This document shows, piece after piece, positions 55,523 to 63,002 of a stretch of 64,000 nt of DNA. The stretch comes from Psychrobacillus sp048572895 (GTDB taxonomy: Bacteria; Bacillota; Bacilli; Bacillales_A; Planococcaceae). The stretch lies in assembly GCF_048572895.1 (NCBI RefSeq), contig NZ_CP183878.1, forward strand, positions 2,108,001 through 2,172,000. Reading direction: 5' to 3'. Made by a program: the position numbers and the translations under genes. The stretch's first letter is position 1. Every line of letters begins with the position of its first letter. The notes under the pieces were generated by a model, which did no database searches, was not told the origin of the DNA, and worked only from the letters and a program-made list of their open reading frames with translations.

Positions 55523-55536
55523 TTTCCTTAAGGAAA
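55523..55536. promoter_or_regulatory. Candidate MntR operator of the Mn importer
   Basis: TTTCCTTAAGGAAA is a perfect palindrome in TTTTTCCTTAAGGAAACTTTT, very close to the MntR/DtxR-type operator core (TTTGCCTTAAGGAAAC) I recall from B. subtilis. It lies upstream of the first importer gene. The remaining 200 bases toward the pseudogene show nothing further. Confidence 0.65.
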
Positions 55537-55716
55537 CTTTTAGGTTAAAAAAAATCAAACTATATGCTAATTATGTTTGGTAAGTACTATTTTGTATTTA
55601 AAGTATATGAAGCTCACTTCGTATTAGTTCCTCCAATACTTATATTTAATAAATAAATACACTTTTTTAGAAAAATGATCATCTTTTCAAGTTTTCTTCA
55701 CCAACACTTCCCTAGC

Positions 55717-56011
55717 TTAATAGAAGATTAAAACTGATGGTAAAAAAGCAATGTAATGGTACTTAAAATAAATATTTGTGTCACTTTTCTTGGAAGTTTT
55801 TCTTTCCCTTCTCCCTCATACCAGCCACTGAATTGCAACTTATTTCTATAAAGTACAAAAAACAAAATAAATATAGGAGTAAAACCAATAAAACCAAATT
55901 TTCAGTATCAATCCCCATTCCCAAATAAATATTAGTCAGAAAATAACCTAAAGCACTTCCTACAACAGCAAATATAACAATAATGCGGATTAACTCCAAT
56001 AACCTCCTCAT
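55717..56011 (-). pseudogene. Frameshifted paralogue of the small membrane protein
   Basis: The start MRRLLELIRIIVIFAVVGSA matches the intact gene at 50935-51237 closely. After IDTEN the frame is lost by a one-base deletion; the correct continuation (FGFIGFTPIFILFFVLYRNK, LQFSGWYEGEGKEKLPRK) is readable one frame over. A second lost T near the end breaks the last helix (LLFLPSVLIFY in the third frame). Two deletions therefore inactivate it. Its ATG still overlaps the TetR stop. Confidence 0.85.
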
Positions 56012-56523
56012 GGTTTTCTGCTATCCTCATAACTTTTTGTCCAATTAGTAAAACCAATTTTTAATAGCTTTTCAGCTGCTTCAGCAGGGCTAATTATAAA
56101 ACCATTCTTTACCCAAAAGGTTAGATATCCTATTGTGCCGTAGCTCGCAAATATTGCATAATCCTCGTCATTGAATACATGTATTAAATGAGCTGCTAGT
56201 TTATTGGATAGTTTTCGAATGGCGTTCGTATCGGCAAACTCCAATTCATAAAACGAACGAAATTTAAATATATGTTCACATAAGTGATGGGTCATTGGCT
56301 TCCCCCATGAGTTGAACTCCATTTCATAAAAGGATAAAAACTGTCCATTCAACATCCGTCTCACTTCCTCCATTAGCTCATATTTATCCGCAAAATGCAG
56401 ATAAAATGTAGAGCGGGAAAACCCTGCTTTTTGAATAATTTCTTTTACCGACAATTCTTCGAAACTTTTCTCATGCAATAGCTGTAAAAAAGCTTCAATT
56501 ATCGTTTCTTTTCCTATTTTCAA
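56008..56523 (-). CDS. TetR/AcrR-family transcriptional regulator
   Basis: A 171-residue regulator. N-terminal helix-turn-helix (LSVKEIIQKAGFSRSTFYLHFADKYEL) and a helical ligand domain ending FTNWTKSYEDSRKP. I choose TTG 56523 (MKIGKETI...), six bases after GAGGGGTG; upstream in-frame codons have no site. It diverges from the SDR gene 99 bases away and probably regulates it and itself. It overlaps the frameshifted membrane-protein gene (ATGA). Confidence 0.88.
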   Translation of the reverse strand: MKIGKETIIEAFLQLLHEKSFEELSVKEIIQKAGFSRSTFYLHFADKYELMEEVRRMLNGQFLSFYEMEFNSWGKPMTHHLCEHIFKFRSFYELEFADTNAIRKLSNKLAAHLIHVFNDEDYAIFASYGTIGYLTFWVKNGFIISPAEAAEKLLKIGFTNWTKSYEDSRKP

Positions 56524-56539
56524 TAGTGACACCCCTCTG

Positions 56540-56560
56540 GACATTTCAGGTAAAAATGTC
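56540..56560. promoter_or_regulatory. Candidate TetR operator between tetR-type and SDR genes
   Basis: GACATTT (56540-56546) and AAATGTC (56554-56560) form a 7-bp inverted repeat with a seven-base spacer in the divergent promoter region. The arrangement is usual for TetR-type autoregulators. Confidence 0.5.
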
Positions 56561-56622
56561 TCGTTATTTCTCTTAAGAATGCGTTTACAATAATGGTATA
56601 TCATGGTTAGGAGGAAGTAAAT

Positions 56623-57450
56623 ATGACAAAACAAGTGTATGTAATTACAGGTGGTTCTGGTGGTATGGGTAAAGCAATTGCTGAACTTGTAGGGAAAAAA
56701 GGAACTTTATTATTAGCCGATGTATCGGAAGAGCGTTTGATTCAAACTAAAGAAGAACTAGCTACGAAAGGAATTACAGACGTGCACTACCAAACAGTTG
56801 ATATTACTTCAAAAGAAAATGTTGCTGCATTAGCTAAAAAAGCATCCGAACTAGGAACATTGAAAGGGCTTATTCACACTGCTGGACTATCCCCAACAAT
56901 GGCGGATTCTAAACGTATTACAGAAGTTAACTTAGTTGGTACTGGAATCGTATTAGATGCATTCCTTCCACTTGCAACTGCGGGTACTGCAGTAGTATGT
57001 ATTTCTTCTATGAGCGGTCATATGGCACCTCGAGTAGGTCCTTATACAGATATTTTGAAACAACCATTAGCTGAAAATGTTTTAGAAACAATGGAACATT
57101 TCTCACAAGGTGACTCAGGCGCAGCATATAGTTTATCAAAGTTAGGCGTACTTTTAATAGTAGAAGACCAAGCATGGGCATGGGGTGAAAAAGGTGCCCG
57201 TATTACATCGATTTCACCAGGTACTATTAACACACCTATGGGTCGCCAAGAAGCCTCTCAACAAGAGCAAATGAAAATGATGCTTGAGATCACACCTTTA
57301 CAACGTGAAGGAGAAGCATCAGAAATTGCTAAAGCTGCTGAGTTCCTTCTTAGCGATGCCGCTTCCTATATTACAGGTACAGATTTACGTGTGGATGGTG
57401 GTACTATTGCTAATTTAAATCGGGTTCAGGTGTTAAAAAGTATAGAATAA
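56623..57450 (+). CDS. Short-chain dehydrogenase/reductase under TetR control
   Basis: A 275-residue SDR with cofactor motif TGGSGGMGKAI, HTAGLSP in place of NNAG, SSMSGH and catalytic YSLSK; it ends TGTDLRVDGGT. ATG 56623 follows AGGAGG. Being divergent from the TetR regulator suggests induction by its substrate or a related compound. The preceding pattern of HMAPRVGPYTD after the Ser is unusual. The substrate is unknown. Confidence 0.88.
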   Translation: MTKQVYVITGGSGGMGKAIAELVGKKGTLLLADVSEERLIQTKEELATKGITDVHYQTVDITSKENVAALAKKASELGTLKGLIHTAGLSPTMADSKRITEVNLVGTGIVLDAFLPLATAGTAVVCISSMSGHMAPRVGPYTDILKQPLAENVLETMEHFSQGDSGAAYSLSKLGVLLIVEDQAWAWGEKGARITSISPGTINTPMGRQEASQQEQMKMMLEITPLQREGEASEIAKAAEFLLSDAASYITGTDLRVDGGTIANLNRVQVLKSIE

Positions 57451-57467
57451 TAACGACTTCTGCTTAA

Positions 57468-57500
57468 AAGTAGATGGAGAGGAATATTCTCCATCTACTT
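57468..57500 (+). terminator. Terminator of the SDR gene
   Basis: AAGTAGATGGAGA (57468-57480) pairs with TCTCCATCTACTT (57488-57500), followed by TTTTTA. Confidence 0.9.
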
Positions 57501-57602
57501 TTTTAGTTGTTAAACTGAACTTTTATAGTTTAGTTTTTAAAAAATGAGGTACATATAAAGAGAGTCTAGAAAATACTTAATATAATACTGGAGGTAAAAA
57601 TT

Positions 57603-57860
57603 ATGAAAAGAAAAATGGTTGCTTTACCATTAGCATTATCATCTTTACTTATTCTTGGAGCATGTGGCGATGACGATACTGATGTGGATGAGATTGAAGT
57701 AAATGATCCATTGTTAGAAGATGATGGAGAAAATGACACAGGAATTGAAAACGAAGCAAACGATGAGGAAGAGAAAATAGAGGAAGTAGAAGAAAATGAG
57801 GATGCAGAAACTCAGGAAGAGGGTTCAATAAACGATTCAACGGATGACGCAAACGATTAA
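57603..57860 (+). CDS. Small acidic lipoprotein
   Basis: An 85-residue lipoprotein. Signal peptide 1-20 with lipobox LGAC (Cys21), then an almost wholly acidic tail of Asp/Glu/Asn (NDEEEKIEEVEENEDAETQE) with few hydrophobic residues, so probably disordered. Such tails can bind cations or the wall; function is unknown. ATG 57603 follows GGAGGTAAAAATT, and the gene is closed by a strong terminator. Confidence 0.72.
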   Translation: MKRKMVALPLALSSLLILGACGDDDTDVDEIEVNDPLLEDDGENDTGIENEANDEEEKIEEVEENEDAETQEEGSINDSTDDAND

Positions 57861-57862
57861 GG

Positions 57863-57900
57863 AAAAGCACTTTTCACTTTTATTAGTGAAAAGTGCTTTT
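57863..57900. terminator. Terminator, first copy of a duplicated hairpin
   Basis: AAAAGCACTTTTCAC pairs with GTGAAAAGTGCTTTT across an eight-base loop (TTTTATTA). It separates the convergent lipoprotein and acetyltransferase genes. A near-identical hairpin is at 59009-59046. Confidence 0.85.
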
Positions 57901-57951
57901 ACAATTAGCCCAGGAAAAATTAAAGGAATTTTTATGAATTTGAAAATTCAA

Positions 57952-58386
57952 TTAGTTTGTATACTTAAAAATAAGCTCTCCATTTGGATCCCTTTCGTTT
58001 ATATACTTAAATCCGATACTTTTATATAAATGAAAGGCTACTTCATTTTCTTCGATGATACTTAAATATATATCTTTTACTCCAAATTCTTTTGAAACGA
58101 TATCAAGCAGTTTCATTATTGCTTCTCTACCAAAGCCTTTACCTTGATATTTTTCATCGATCATTATTCTATCAATCCACGTATCTTTATTTGGTCCAAA
58201 AGAACCGTACATAGCAAATCCAATTATTTCTTCTTCATTATATATAGCCACTGGATGCCATTCTTTGTAAGTGTCAGCTTCCTGTAGGCATTCATCTACA
58301 GATTCAATATATTTTTCTTGCCCAGCTCTTAAGTTTATTTTTCTTACAATATATTCATTGGTATTATCAATGTCTTTAAAATACAT
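57952..58386 (-). CDS. GNAT acetyltransferase, spermidine acetyltransferase (BltD)-like
   Basis: About 144 residues. The layout RKINLRAGQEKYIESVDECL, IGFAMYGSFG, WIDRIMIDEKYQGKGFGREAI and YLSIIEENEVAFHLYKSIGF matches the BltD/PaiA-type polyamine acetyltransferases. I prefer ATG 58386 (MYFKDIDN) because GGAA lies about ten bases upstream; two earlier ATGs are possible. Polyamine as substrate is inference from similarity. It is not next to an efflux pump, unlike bltD. Confidence 0.78.
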   Translation of the reverse strand: MYFKDIDNTNEYIVRKINLRAGQEKYIESVDECLQEADTYKEWHPVAIYNEEEIIGFAMYGSFGPNKDTWIDRIMIDEKYQGKGFGREAIMKLLDIVSKEFGVKDIYLSIIEENEVAFHLYKSIGFKYINERDPNGELIFKYTN

Positions 58387-58460
58387 ATTACCCATGTTCC
58401 TGCTATACCTCACTATTCATAACATGATTAATCTACTCGTGAAATAGGAATCTTCTTACT

Positions 58461-58801
58461 TTACTCCGTAACCGAAATGAAGCCACCATAACTTCTTAAC
58501 CATTCGTCCACTGCTATTCGAGAGTAATAATTAAGTCCTCCGATTTGTATGACAGGTCTTTCACTTTGTGACTATCCATCATAGGACGATATTGGTCCTA
58601 ATAATATGGAGTCTTTCACACTAATGCCTAAGTACTCCGCTAATTCCTCTTGGTTCACTAATTGACTCGGTCTTTCGCTACTTCCATTACTGTTTGGGGA
58701 GTAGCATCTTTTTCGCCTAATTCCTTTGCGATGAGGCCACCAATTACCAAGATGCTAATGGCTAATAAACAAACAGATAATGCCAATAGATTATTCTTCA
58801 A
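58461..58801 (-). pseudogene. Broken gene: membrane anchor plus helix-turn-helix (excisionase-like) protein
   Basis: From TTG 58801 (after AAGGAG) one frame gives KNNLLALSVCLLAISILVIG, a membrane helix, and stops. A second frame continues SSERPSQLVNQEELAEYLGI and IQIGGLNYYSRIAVDEWLRS, an excisionase/MerR-like HTH, but contains an in-frame TAG at 58572-58574. So at least one frameshift and one nonsense change separate it from a working membrane-tethered HTH protein of about 110 residues. The type is seen in Bacillales but the role is unknown. Confidence 0.75.
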
Positions 58802-58910
58802 ACGTACTCCTTCTCTCTTTCTAAAGAGAGATGCATATACTTGAATTTGCTAAATCCTTTTTTCTTACAGCTTACCATATGTTGGGATACTTGCTCCTTA
58901 ATAATTAAAT

Positions 58911-58950
58911 AAAAAAGATGGAGAAACGAGACGTTTCTCTCCACCTATCT
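58911..58950 (-). terminator. Terminator left after a zinc-ribbon gene remnant
   Basis: GAGAAACG (58921-58928) pairs with CGTTTCTC (58932-58939), extended by AGAT/ATCT. On the minus strand it is followed by TTTTTTATTT. It lies just past the remnant stop at 58969. Confidence 0.7.
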
Positions 58951-58968
58951 TATATTTCTACTTATCGG

Positions 58969-59004
58969 CTACTGCTCCCGTTTAAACTTTACCACATCGT
59001 AATT
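58969..59004 (-). pseudogene. 3'-end remnant of a zinc-ribbon gene
   Basis: The minus strand reads NYDVVKFKREQ and a stop, matching the end YYVVKFIQEE plus stop of the zinc-ribbon gene at 50601-50846. The identity extends a few bases beyond the stop (TAGCCG in both). Nothing of the cysteine motifs is left upstream. Confidence 0.65.
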
Positions 59005-59008
59005 AAAC

Positions 59009-59046
59009 GAAAGCACTTTTCACCTTTATTAGTGAAAAGTACTTTT
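59009..59046. repeat. Second copy of a duplicated terminator-like hairpin
   Basis: GAAAGCACTTTTCAC...GTGAAAAGTACTTTT differs from 57863-57900 at only about three positions, including the loop. It follows arsC, and may serve as its terminator although the T-run is on the plus side. Confidence 0.7.
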
Positions 59047-59050
59047 ATTA

Positions 59051-59479
59051 TTAGCTAAGACTATTAATACGTGTTGCAAATTGATTAATCCTATTTCCAA
59101 TTTCATCACGAACTCGTTGGAATACAGCCCACTTTTCTTCTTCTGTTCCAGTAGCTTTCGCAGGATCATTAAAGCCCCAATGCTCCCTCTTAACATGAGA
59201 CGGTGTCATTGGGCATTTATCCGCTGCATCACCACAAAGTGTTACGACTAGGTCAGCACTGTTTAGTATTTCCAAGTCAATTATATCCGACGTTTGTTCA
59301 GAGATATCAATTCCAACTTCATTCATCGCTTTAACAGCATTCCGATTAAGTCCATGTGCTTCGATCCCAGCACTATATACATTCCAATTATCATTTAAAT
59401 ATTTCTTTGCCCAGCCTTCTGCCATTTGGCTACGGCAAGAATTGCCCGTGCATAGAAAGTAAATCGTTTGTTTTGTCAT
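59051..59479 (-). CDS. arsC: Arsenate reductase, thioredoxin-coupled ArsC
   Basis: A 142-residue low-molecular-weight-phosphatase-fold enzyme reducing arsenate to arsenite. It has the P-loop CTGNSCRS (catalytic Cys10 with Cys15) and the resolving pair in LCGDAADKC (Cys82 and Cys89). This is the thioredoxin-dependent Bacillus/Staphylococcus type. ATG 59479 follows GGGAGAAT. It is 13 bases after arsB and closes the operon. Confidence 0.95.
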   Translation of the reverse strand: MTKQTIYFLCTGNSCRSQMAEGWAKKYLNDNWNVYSAGIEAHGLNRNAVKAMNEVGIDISEQTSDIIDLEILNSADLVVTLCGDAADKCPMTPSHVKREHWGFNDPAKATGTEEEKWAVFQRVRDEIGNRINQFATRINSLS

Positions 59480-59492
59480 AAAAATTCTCCCT

Positions 59493-60785
59493 TTAAAAAA
59501 ATAATAACGTTAAGTATAGTCCAAATAATGTGAGGAATAAAATTGGTATAGTCAAAATAATACCTGTTTTAAAATATACACCCCAGGATACTTTCACGCC
59601 TTTTTGAGATAAAACATGCAACCATACTAATGTTGCAAGTGATCCAATTGGCGTAATTTTTGGTCCTAAATCGGAACCGATAACATTTGCATAAATAAGT
59701 GCTTCTCGAATAACACCTGTAGTATTTGTTTCTCCAATTGCAAGGGCATCAATCATCACAGTAGGCATATTATTCATAATCGAAGATAGAAATGCAGCTA
59801 TGAACCCCATGGACATAGTTGCCACAAATAATCCTCGTTCTGACATAAATTGAATAACATCAGCTAATGAATGCGTAAGCCATGCATTTCCTAAACCGTA
59901 TACAACAACATACATACCAATGGAGAAAAATACTATATTCCATGGTGCATTTTTAATAACACTAGTAGTATTCACTGCATGACTTCTTCTCGCCATTAGT
60001 AAGAAAAATATAGCAACCACACCTGCTACGATTGAGACTGGTAGATTTATAAATTCACTAGAAAAATAGCCAACTAGTAGTACTAGGAGTACATACCAAG
60101 ACAGATGGAACATTCTTATATCTTTAATCGCTTCTTTCGGTTCCTTAAGTTTAGTTAAGTCATATGTTTTAGGAATGCTTTTTCTAAAATAAATTAATAA
60201 CACACTAATCGTTGCTATTAACGAGAATAAGTTCGGAATAATCATTCTTGAAGCATATTCCACAAAGCCAATTTGGAAGAAATCTGCCGAAACGATATTG
60301 ACTAAATTACTTACGACAAATGGAAGTGAAGTCGTATCTGCAATGAACCCACTTGCCATAATAAATGGAAAAATCATTGCTTCTTTAAAATTCAAATGAC
60401 GTACCATTGCCAAAACAATCGGCGTCAATATTAATGCTGCTCCATCATTAGCAAAAAATGCAGCAACCATGGCACCTAATATACTTACATAGACAAACAT
60501 CTTGACTCCACTGCTTTTCGCTGCCTTTGCCATATGGAGTGCGGCCCATTCAAACAATCCAATTTCATCTAATATCAATGAAATAAGAATAATTGCAACA
60601 AATGACAAAGTGGCATTCCACGTAATTCCGATTACTTCCTGTACATCATGAAAACCTACTACACCCACTAATAATGCTACTAATGCCCCACCACATGCTG
60701 TCCAACCAATTGATAAATTCTTTGGCTGCCAAATAACGAACGTGAGCGTGATTAGGAATATCAGTGATGCTAATATTGCATCCAC
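59493..60785 (-). CDS. arsB: Arsenite/antimonite efflux permease ArsB
   Basis: A 12-segment membrane protein of the ArsB family, about 430 residues. It aligns well with E. coli ArsB over FANDGAALILTPIVLAM, ASGFIADTTSLPFVVSNLVN, FLSSIMNNMPTVM and IGSDLGPKITPIGSLATL. I choose GTG 60785 (or TTG 60788) because AGGGAGAG is just ahead and the protein then begins like ArsB; the ATG at 60845 has no ribosome site. This differs from the unrelated Acr3-type pump of B. subtilis. Confidence 0.93.
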   Translation of the reverse strand: MDAILASLIFLITLTFVIWQPKNLSIGWTACGGALVALLVGVVGFHDVQEVIGITWNATLSFVAIILISLILDEIGLFEWAALHMAKAAKSSGVKMFVYVSILGAMVAAFFANDGAALILTPIVLAMVRHLNFKEAMIFPFIMASGFIADTTSLPFVVSNLVNIVSADFFQIGFVEYASRMIIPNLFSLIATISVLLIYFRKSIPKTYDLTKLKEPKEAIKDIRMFHLSWYVLLVLLVGYFSSEFINLPVSIVAGVVAIFFLLMARRSHAVNTTSVIKNAPWNIVFFSIGMYVVVYGLGNAWLTHSLADVIQFMSERGLFVATMSMGFIAAFLSSIMNNMPTVMIDALAIGETNTTGVIREALIYANVIGSDLGPKITPIGSLATLVWLHVLSQKGVKVSWGVYFKTGIILTIPILFLTLFGLYLTLLFF

Positions 60786-60845
60786 CAAATTAAACTCTCC
60801 CTCTATGTATAAAGTTTTTGCTGAAATTTTATTCTGTTGCCACAT

Positions 60846-60862
60846 ACTTGCAATTTACAAAT
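60846..60862 (-). promoter_or_regulatory. Operator-like 17-mer between marR-type gene and arsB
   Basis: On minus ATTTGTAAATTGCAAGT. It matches ACTTGTAAAATGCAAGT at 61353-61369 in 15 of 17 positions. It lies in the short gap after the regulator gene, suggesting a second regulator-binding site. Confidence 0.5.
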
Positions 60863-60872
60863 AAAATATGTT

Positions 60873-61319
60873 TTAGCACACTGTTGAATTATCAATATTC
60901 ACTTTAGACATAGCTTTATTCAATAATTCTAACGATCGAATTACTGTGTCTCGTTCAAATTCATTCATTTGAATAAAAACTTCTTCGAGATAGGTATTCA
61001 CTGAATGTTCGATAGTAGTTGCTACAAATTTCCCTTGTACTGTAAGCCCTAATATAGAAATCCTTTTATCCTGGGAAGATGCTGTTTTTGTGACCAGCTC
61101 CATTTTCATTAGGTTTTGAATCTGTCTGCTAAAAGTGGTTATATCCATAGCTAATATTTCAGCCACTTTCTGCATAGACGGTGCATTTTGCTTATCAATT
61201 TCATAAAGAATATGACTCTGAACTGCCGAGACTTCTACTGATCCAATGGAACAACAGTTTTTATTTAAAAGTCCGAACCTTCTTGTTAAAAGCTGAAATA
61301 ATTCCCGTTTGTTTTCCAT
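60873..61319 (-). CDS. MarR-family regulator of the arsenic operon
   Basis: A 148-residue winged-helix MarR protein: MQKVAEILAMDITTFSRQIQNLMKMELVTK is the recognition region, SQDKRISIL the wing. Cys-Cys at residues 22-23 (NKNCCSIGS) and a C-terminal Cys are unusual and could bind As(III) (inference). ATG 61319 follows AAAGGAGTG; 16 earlier in-frame codons lack a site. It heads the ars operon in place of the usual ArsR. Confidence 0.85.
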   Translation of the reverse strand: MENKRELFQLLTRRFGLLNKNCCSIGSVEVSAVQSHILYEIDKQNAPSMQKVAEILAMDITTFSRQIQNLMKMELVTKTASSQDKRISILGLTVQGKFVATTIEHSVNTYLEEVFIQMNEFERDTVIRSLELLNKAMSKVNIDNSTVC

Positions 61320-61352
61320 AGTGTTCACTCCTTTTTTATTTATAATATAATT

Positions 61353-61369
61353 ACTTGTAAAATGCAAGT
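61353..61369. promoter_or_regulatory. Operator-like palindrome upstream of the MarR-type gene
   Basis: ACTTGTAAAATGCAAGT is a near-palindrome (ACTTG/CAAGT arms, inner GTAAAATGC nearly symmetric) in the promoter region 34-50 bases ahead of the start. It is the probable autoregulatory site. Confidence 0.6.
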
Positions 61370-61476
61370 GTCTAAAAACAAAAGGTTCAAATGAACTGAT
61401 TTATAAGTTTGAATTTTGCTAGACATAAAGGCAGTAAACTATCCTATTATGGTATGCTCAGGGAGGGGTGAAAAAA

Positions 61477-62379
61477 ATGAAAAGTAAACCAATATATGTA
61501 GAGATTAATATAGACAAAAATATAGAACGAGTATGGGAGGCTACTCAGAATCCTGCCTTGCATGAGCAATGGGATTTACGCTTTTCTTCTATTACTTACT
61601 TGCCAAAGGAAGAAAATGAAGCCCAACTATTTGAATATAAAACGAATATAGGTTTCGGTATAGCTATAAATGGTTGGGGAAAAAGTGTCGGTACTTTTCA
61701 TGCAAAGGACGATTCAAGAACATCCTCTCTTCATTTCGGAACGGCCAATCTTTTATCGCCTATTAAAGAAGGAAAAGGTTATTGGAAGTATATTCCTGAA
61801 CCTAACGCTACTAAGTTTTTCACTCAATACGATTATGTTGTGCCATTCGGCGATTTAGGTAAGGTGGCGGATAGAATCTTTTTTAGACCTTTAATGGGTT
61901 TGGCAACAGCAGTTAGCTTTGATGTGTTAAAAAGATGGCTCGAAAAAGGAGATTCTCCATCCGCGCAATATATACGATTTTTTACACATTGGTTAACTAC
62001 TTTCCTATTCATTTTCGTTTGGATTTATCAAGGATTGATACCCAAATTAATCATGATGCATCCTGAGGAAGTTGCTTTGACTTTTGCAATACTTCCACTC
62101 GAGCCAAGTGAGACACACAACATAGTTGCAGCTATTGGTATTATAGAGATTATTTTCGGGTTAATCTGGATTCTTTATCAAAATAAAAGAAGATTACTAA
62201 GATTGCAGTTAGTATTATTGCCATTGCTAACGATTTCTGCAATAGTTGCCGATTCTACGGTACTGTCACATCCATTTAATCCTGTAACATTCAACTTATC
62301 TCTAATCGTTTTAACGATTATTGGCTTGTTATCAAGTAAGGATATCCCAACAGCTAGAAGCTGTAAACGCGTAAAGTAA
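61477..62379 (+). CDS. SRPBCC-domain and DoxX-like membrane fusion protein
   Basis: A 300-residue protein. Residues 1-155 form a START/SRPBCC-like domain (EINIDKNIERVWEATQNPA, HEQWDLRF); residues 165-290 form four predicted membrane segments of the DoxX-like type (WLTTFLFIFVWIYQGLIPKL). ATG 61477 is chosen nine bases after GGGAGGGG. It is followed after 11 bases by a DUF4166 gene and a YndJ-like gene; the three form an operon. The lipid- or ligand-binding fold tied to membrane helices suggests a role at the membrane. Confidence 0.82.
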   Translation: MKSKPIYVEINIDKNIERVWEATQNPALHEQWDLRFSSITYLPKEENEAQLFEYKTNIGFGIAINGWGKSVGTFHAKDDSRTSSLHFGTANLLSPIKEGKGYWKYIPEPNATKFFTQYDYVVPFGDLGKVADRIFFRPLMGLATAVSFDVLKRWLEKGDSPSAQYIRFFTHWLTTFLFIFVWIYQGLIPKLIMMHPEEVALTFAILPLEPSETHNIVAAIGIIEIIFGLIWILYQNKRRLLRLQLVLLPLLTISAIVADSTVLSHPFNPVTFNLSLIVLTIIGLLSSKDIPTARSCKRVK

Positions 62380-62390
62380 GGAGCTTATAC

Positions 62391-63002
62391 ATGTCCATTT
62401 ATAAAGTAATTCTTGGTGAACAATTTTATAGATTGCACCCTATGCTTCAAAAAAGATATGGGTTTGAAGATGATAAAACCTTTAAGGCAACTGGAGTGAT
62501 GCATAAAATAACAAGTGGTCCTAAATGGTTGTACCTGTTTAAATTATTTGCTACACGCAGAAAATTTTTATTTCCTGAATATGGCACTAATATACCTTTT
62601 CATATTATCAATAAACAACAAATTGGATCTAATGGTGAGCAACAGGTTCATTGGGAAAGAAGGTTTTATTTCCAAAATATAAACCGTGACTTTAATGCTC
62701 TTATGTCCTTGGATAAAGATAAGCAATTAGTAAAGGATTACCTAGGTGAGCCAAGTCTATTTTACTCTGAGCTAACCTTTGATGTTACGGATCAAGGGCA
62801 TTTAAGGATCGAATCCCAAAAGCAACGAATTGTATTAGGAAAATATGAATTTCCTATTCCAAAATTATTCCAAGGAAATGTTTTAGTCAAGGAAAGTTAT
62901 ATGGAGGAAAATGAAGCTTTTTTTATACATGTGTTAATTACGAACCCATTGATTGGTACGTTATTTGAATATAAGGGGGAATTCCAATCTGATGACCTAT
63001 AA
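62391..63002 (+). CDS. DUF4166 protein
   Basis: A 203-residue soluble protein of the DUF4166 family. It begins LGEQFYRLHPMLQKRYGF, typical of the family, followed by VMHKITSGPKWLYLFKLFA, PFHIINKQ, HWERRFYF and a terminal NPLIGTLFEYKGEF. No catalytic motif is evident. The gene overlaps the next by 11 bases. Members are often found with YndJ-like and SRPBCC-DoxX proteins in Bacillales, as here. Confidence 0.82.
   Translation: MSIYKVILGEQFYRLHPMLQKRYGFEDDKTFKATGVMHKITSGPKWLYLFKLFATRRKFLFPEYGTNIPFHIINKQQIGSNGEQQVHWERRFYFQNINRDFNALMSLDKDKQLVKDYLGEPSLFYSELTFDVTDQGHLRIESQKQRIVLGKYEFPIPKLFQGNVLVKESYMEENEAFFIHVLITNPLIGTLFEYKGEFQSDDL

Noticed and set aside
57649..57870. Leu/His/Pro-rich minus-strand frame
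   Set aside because: It is the complement of the acidic lipoprotein gene and low in complexity.
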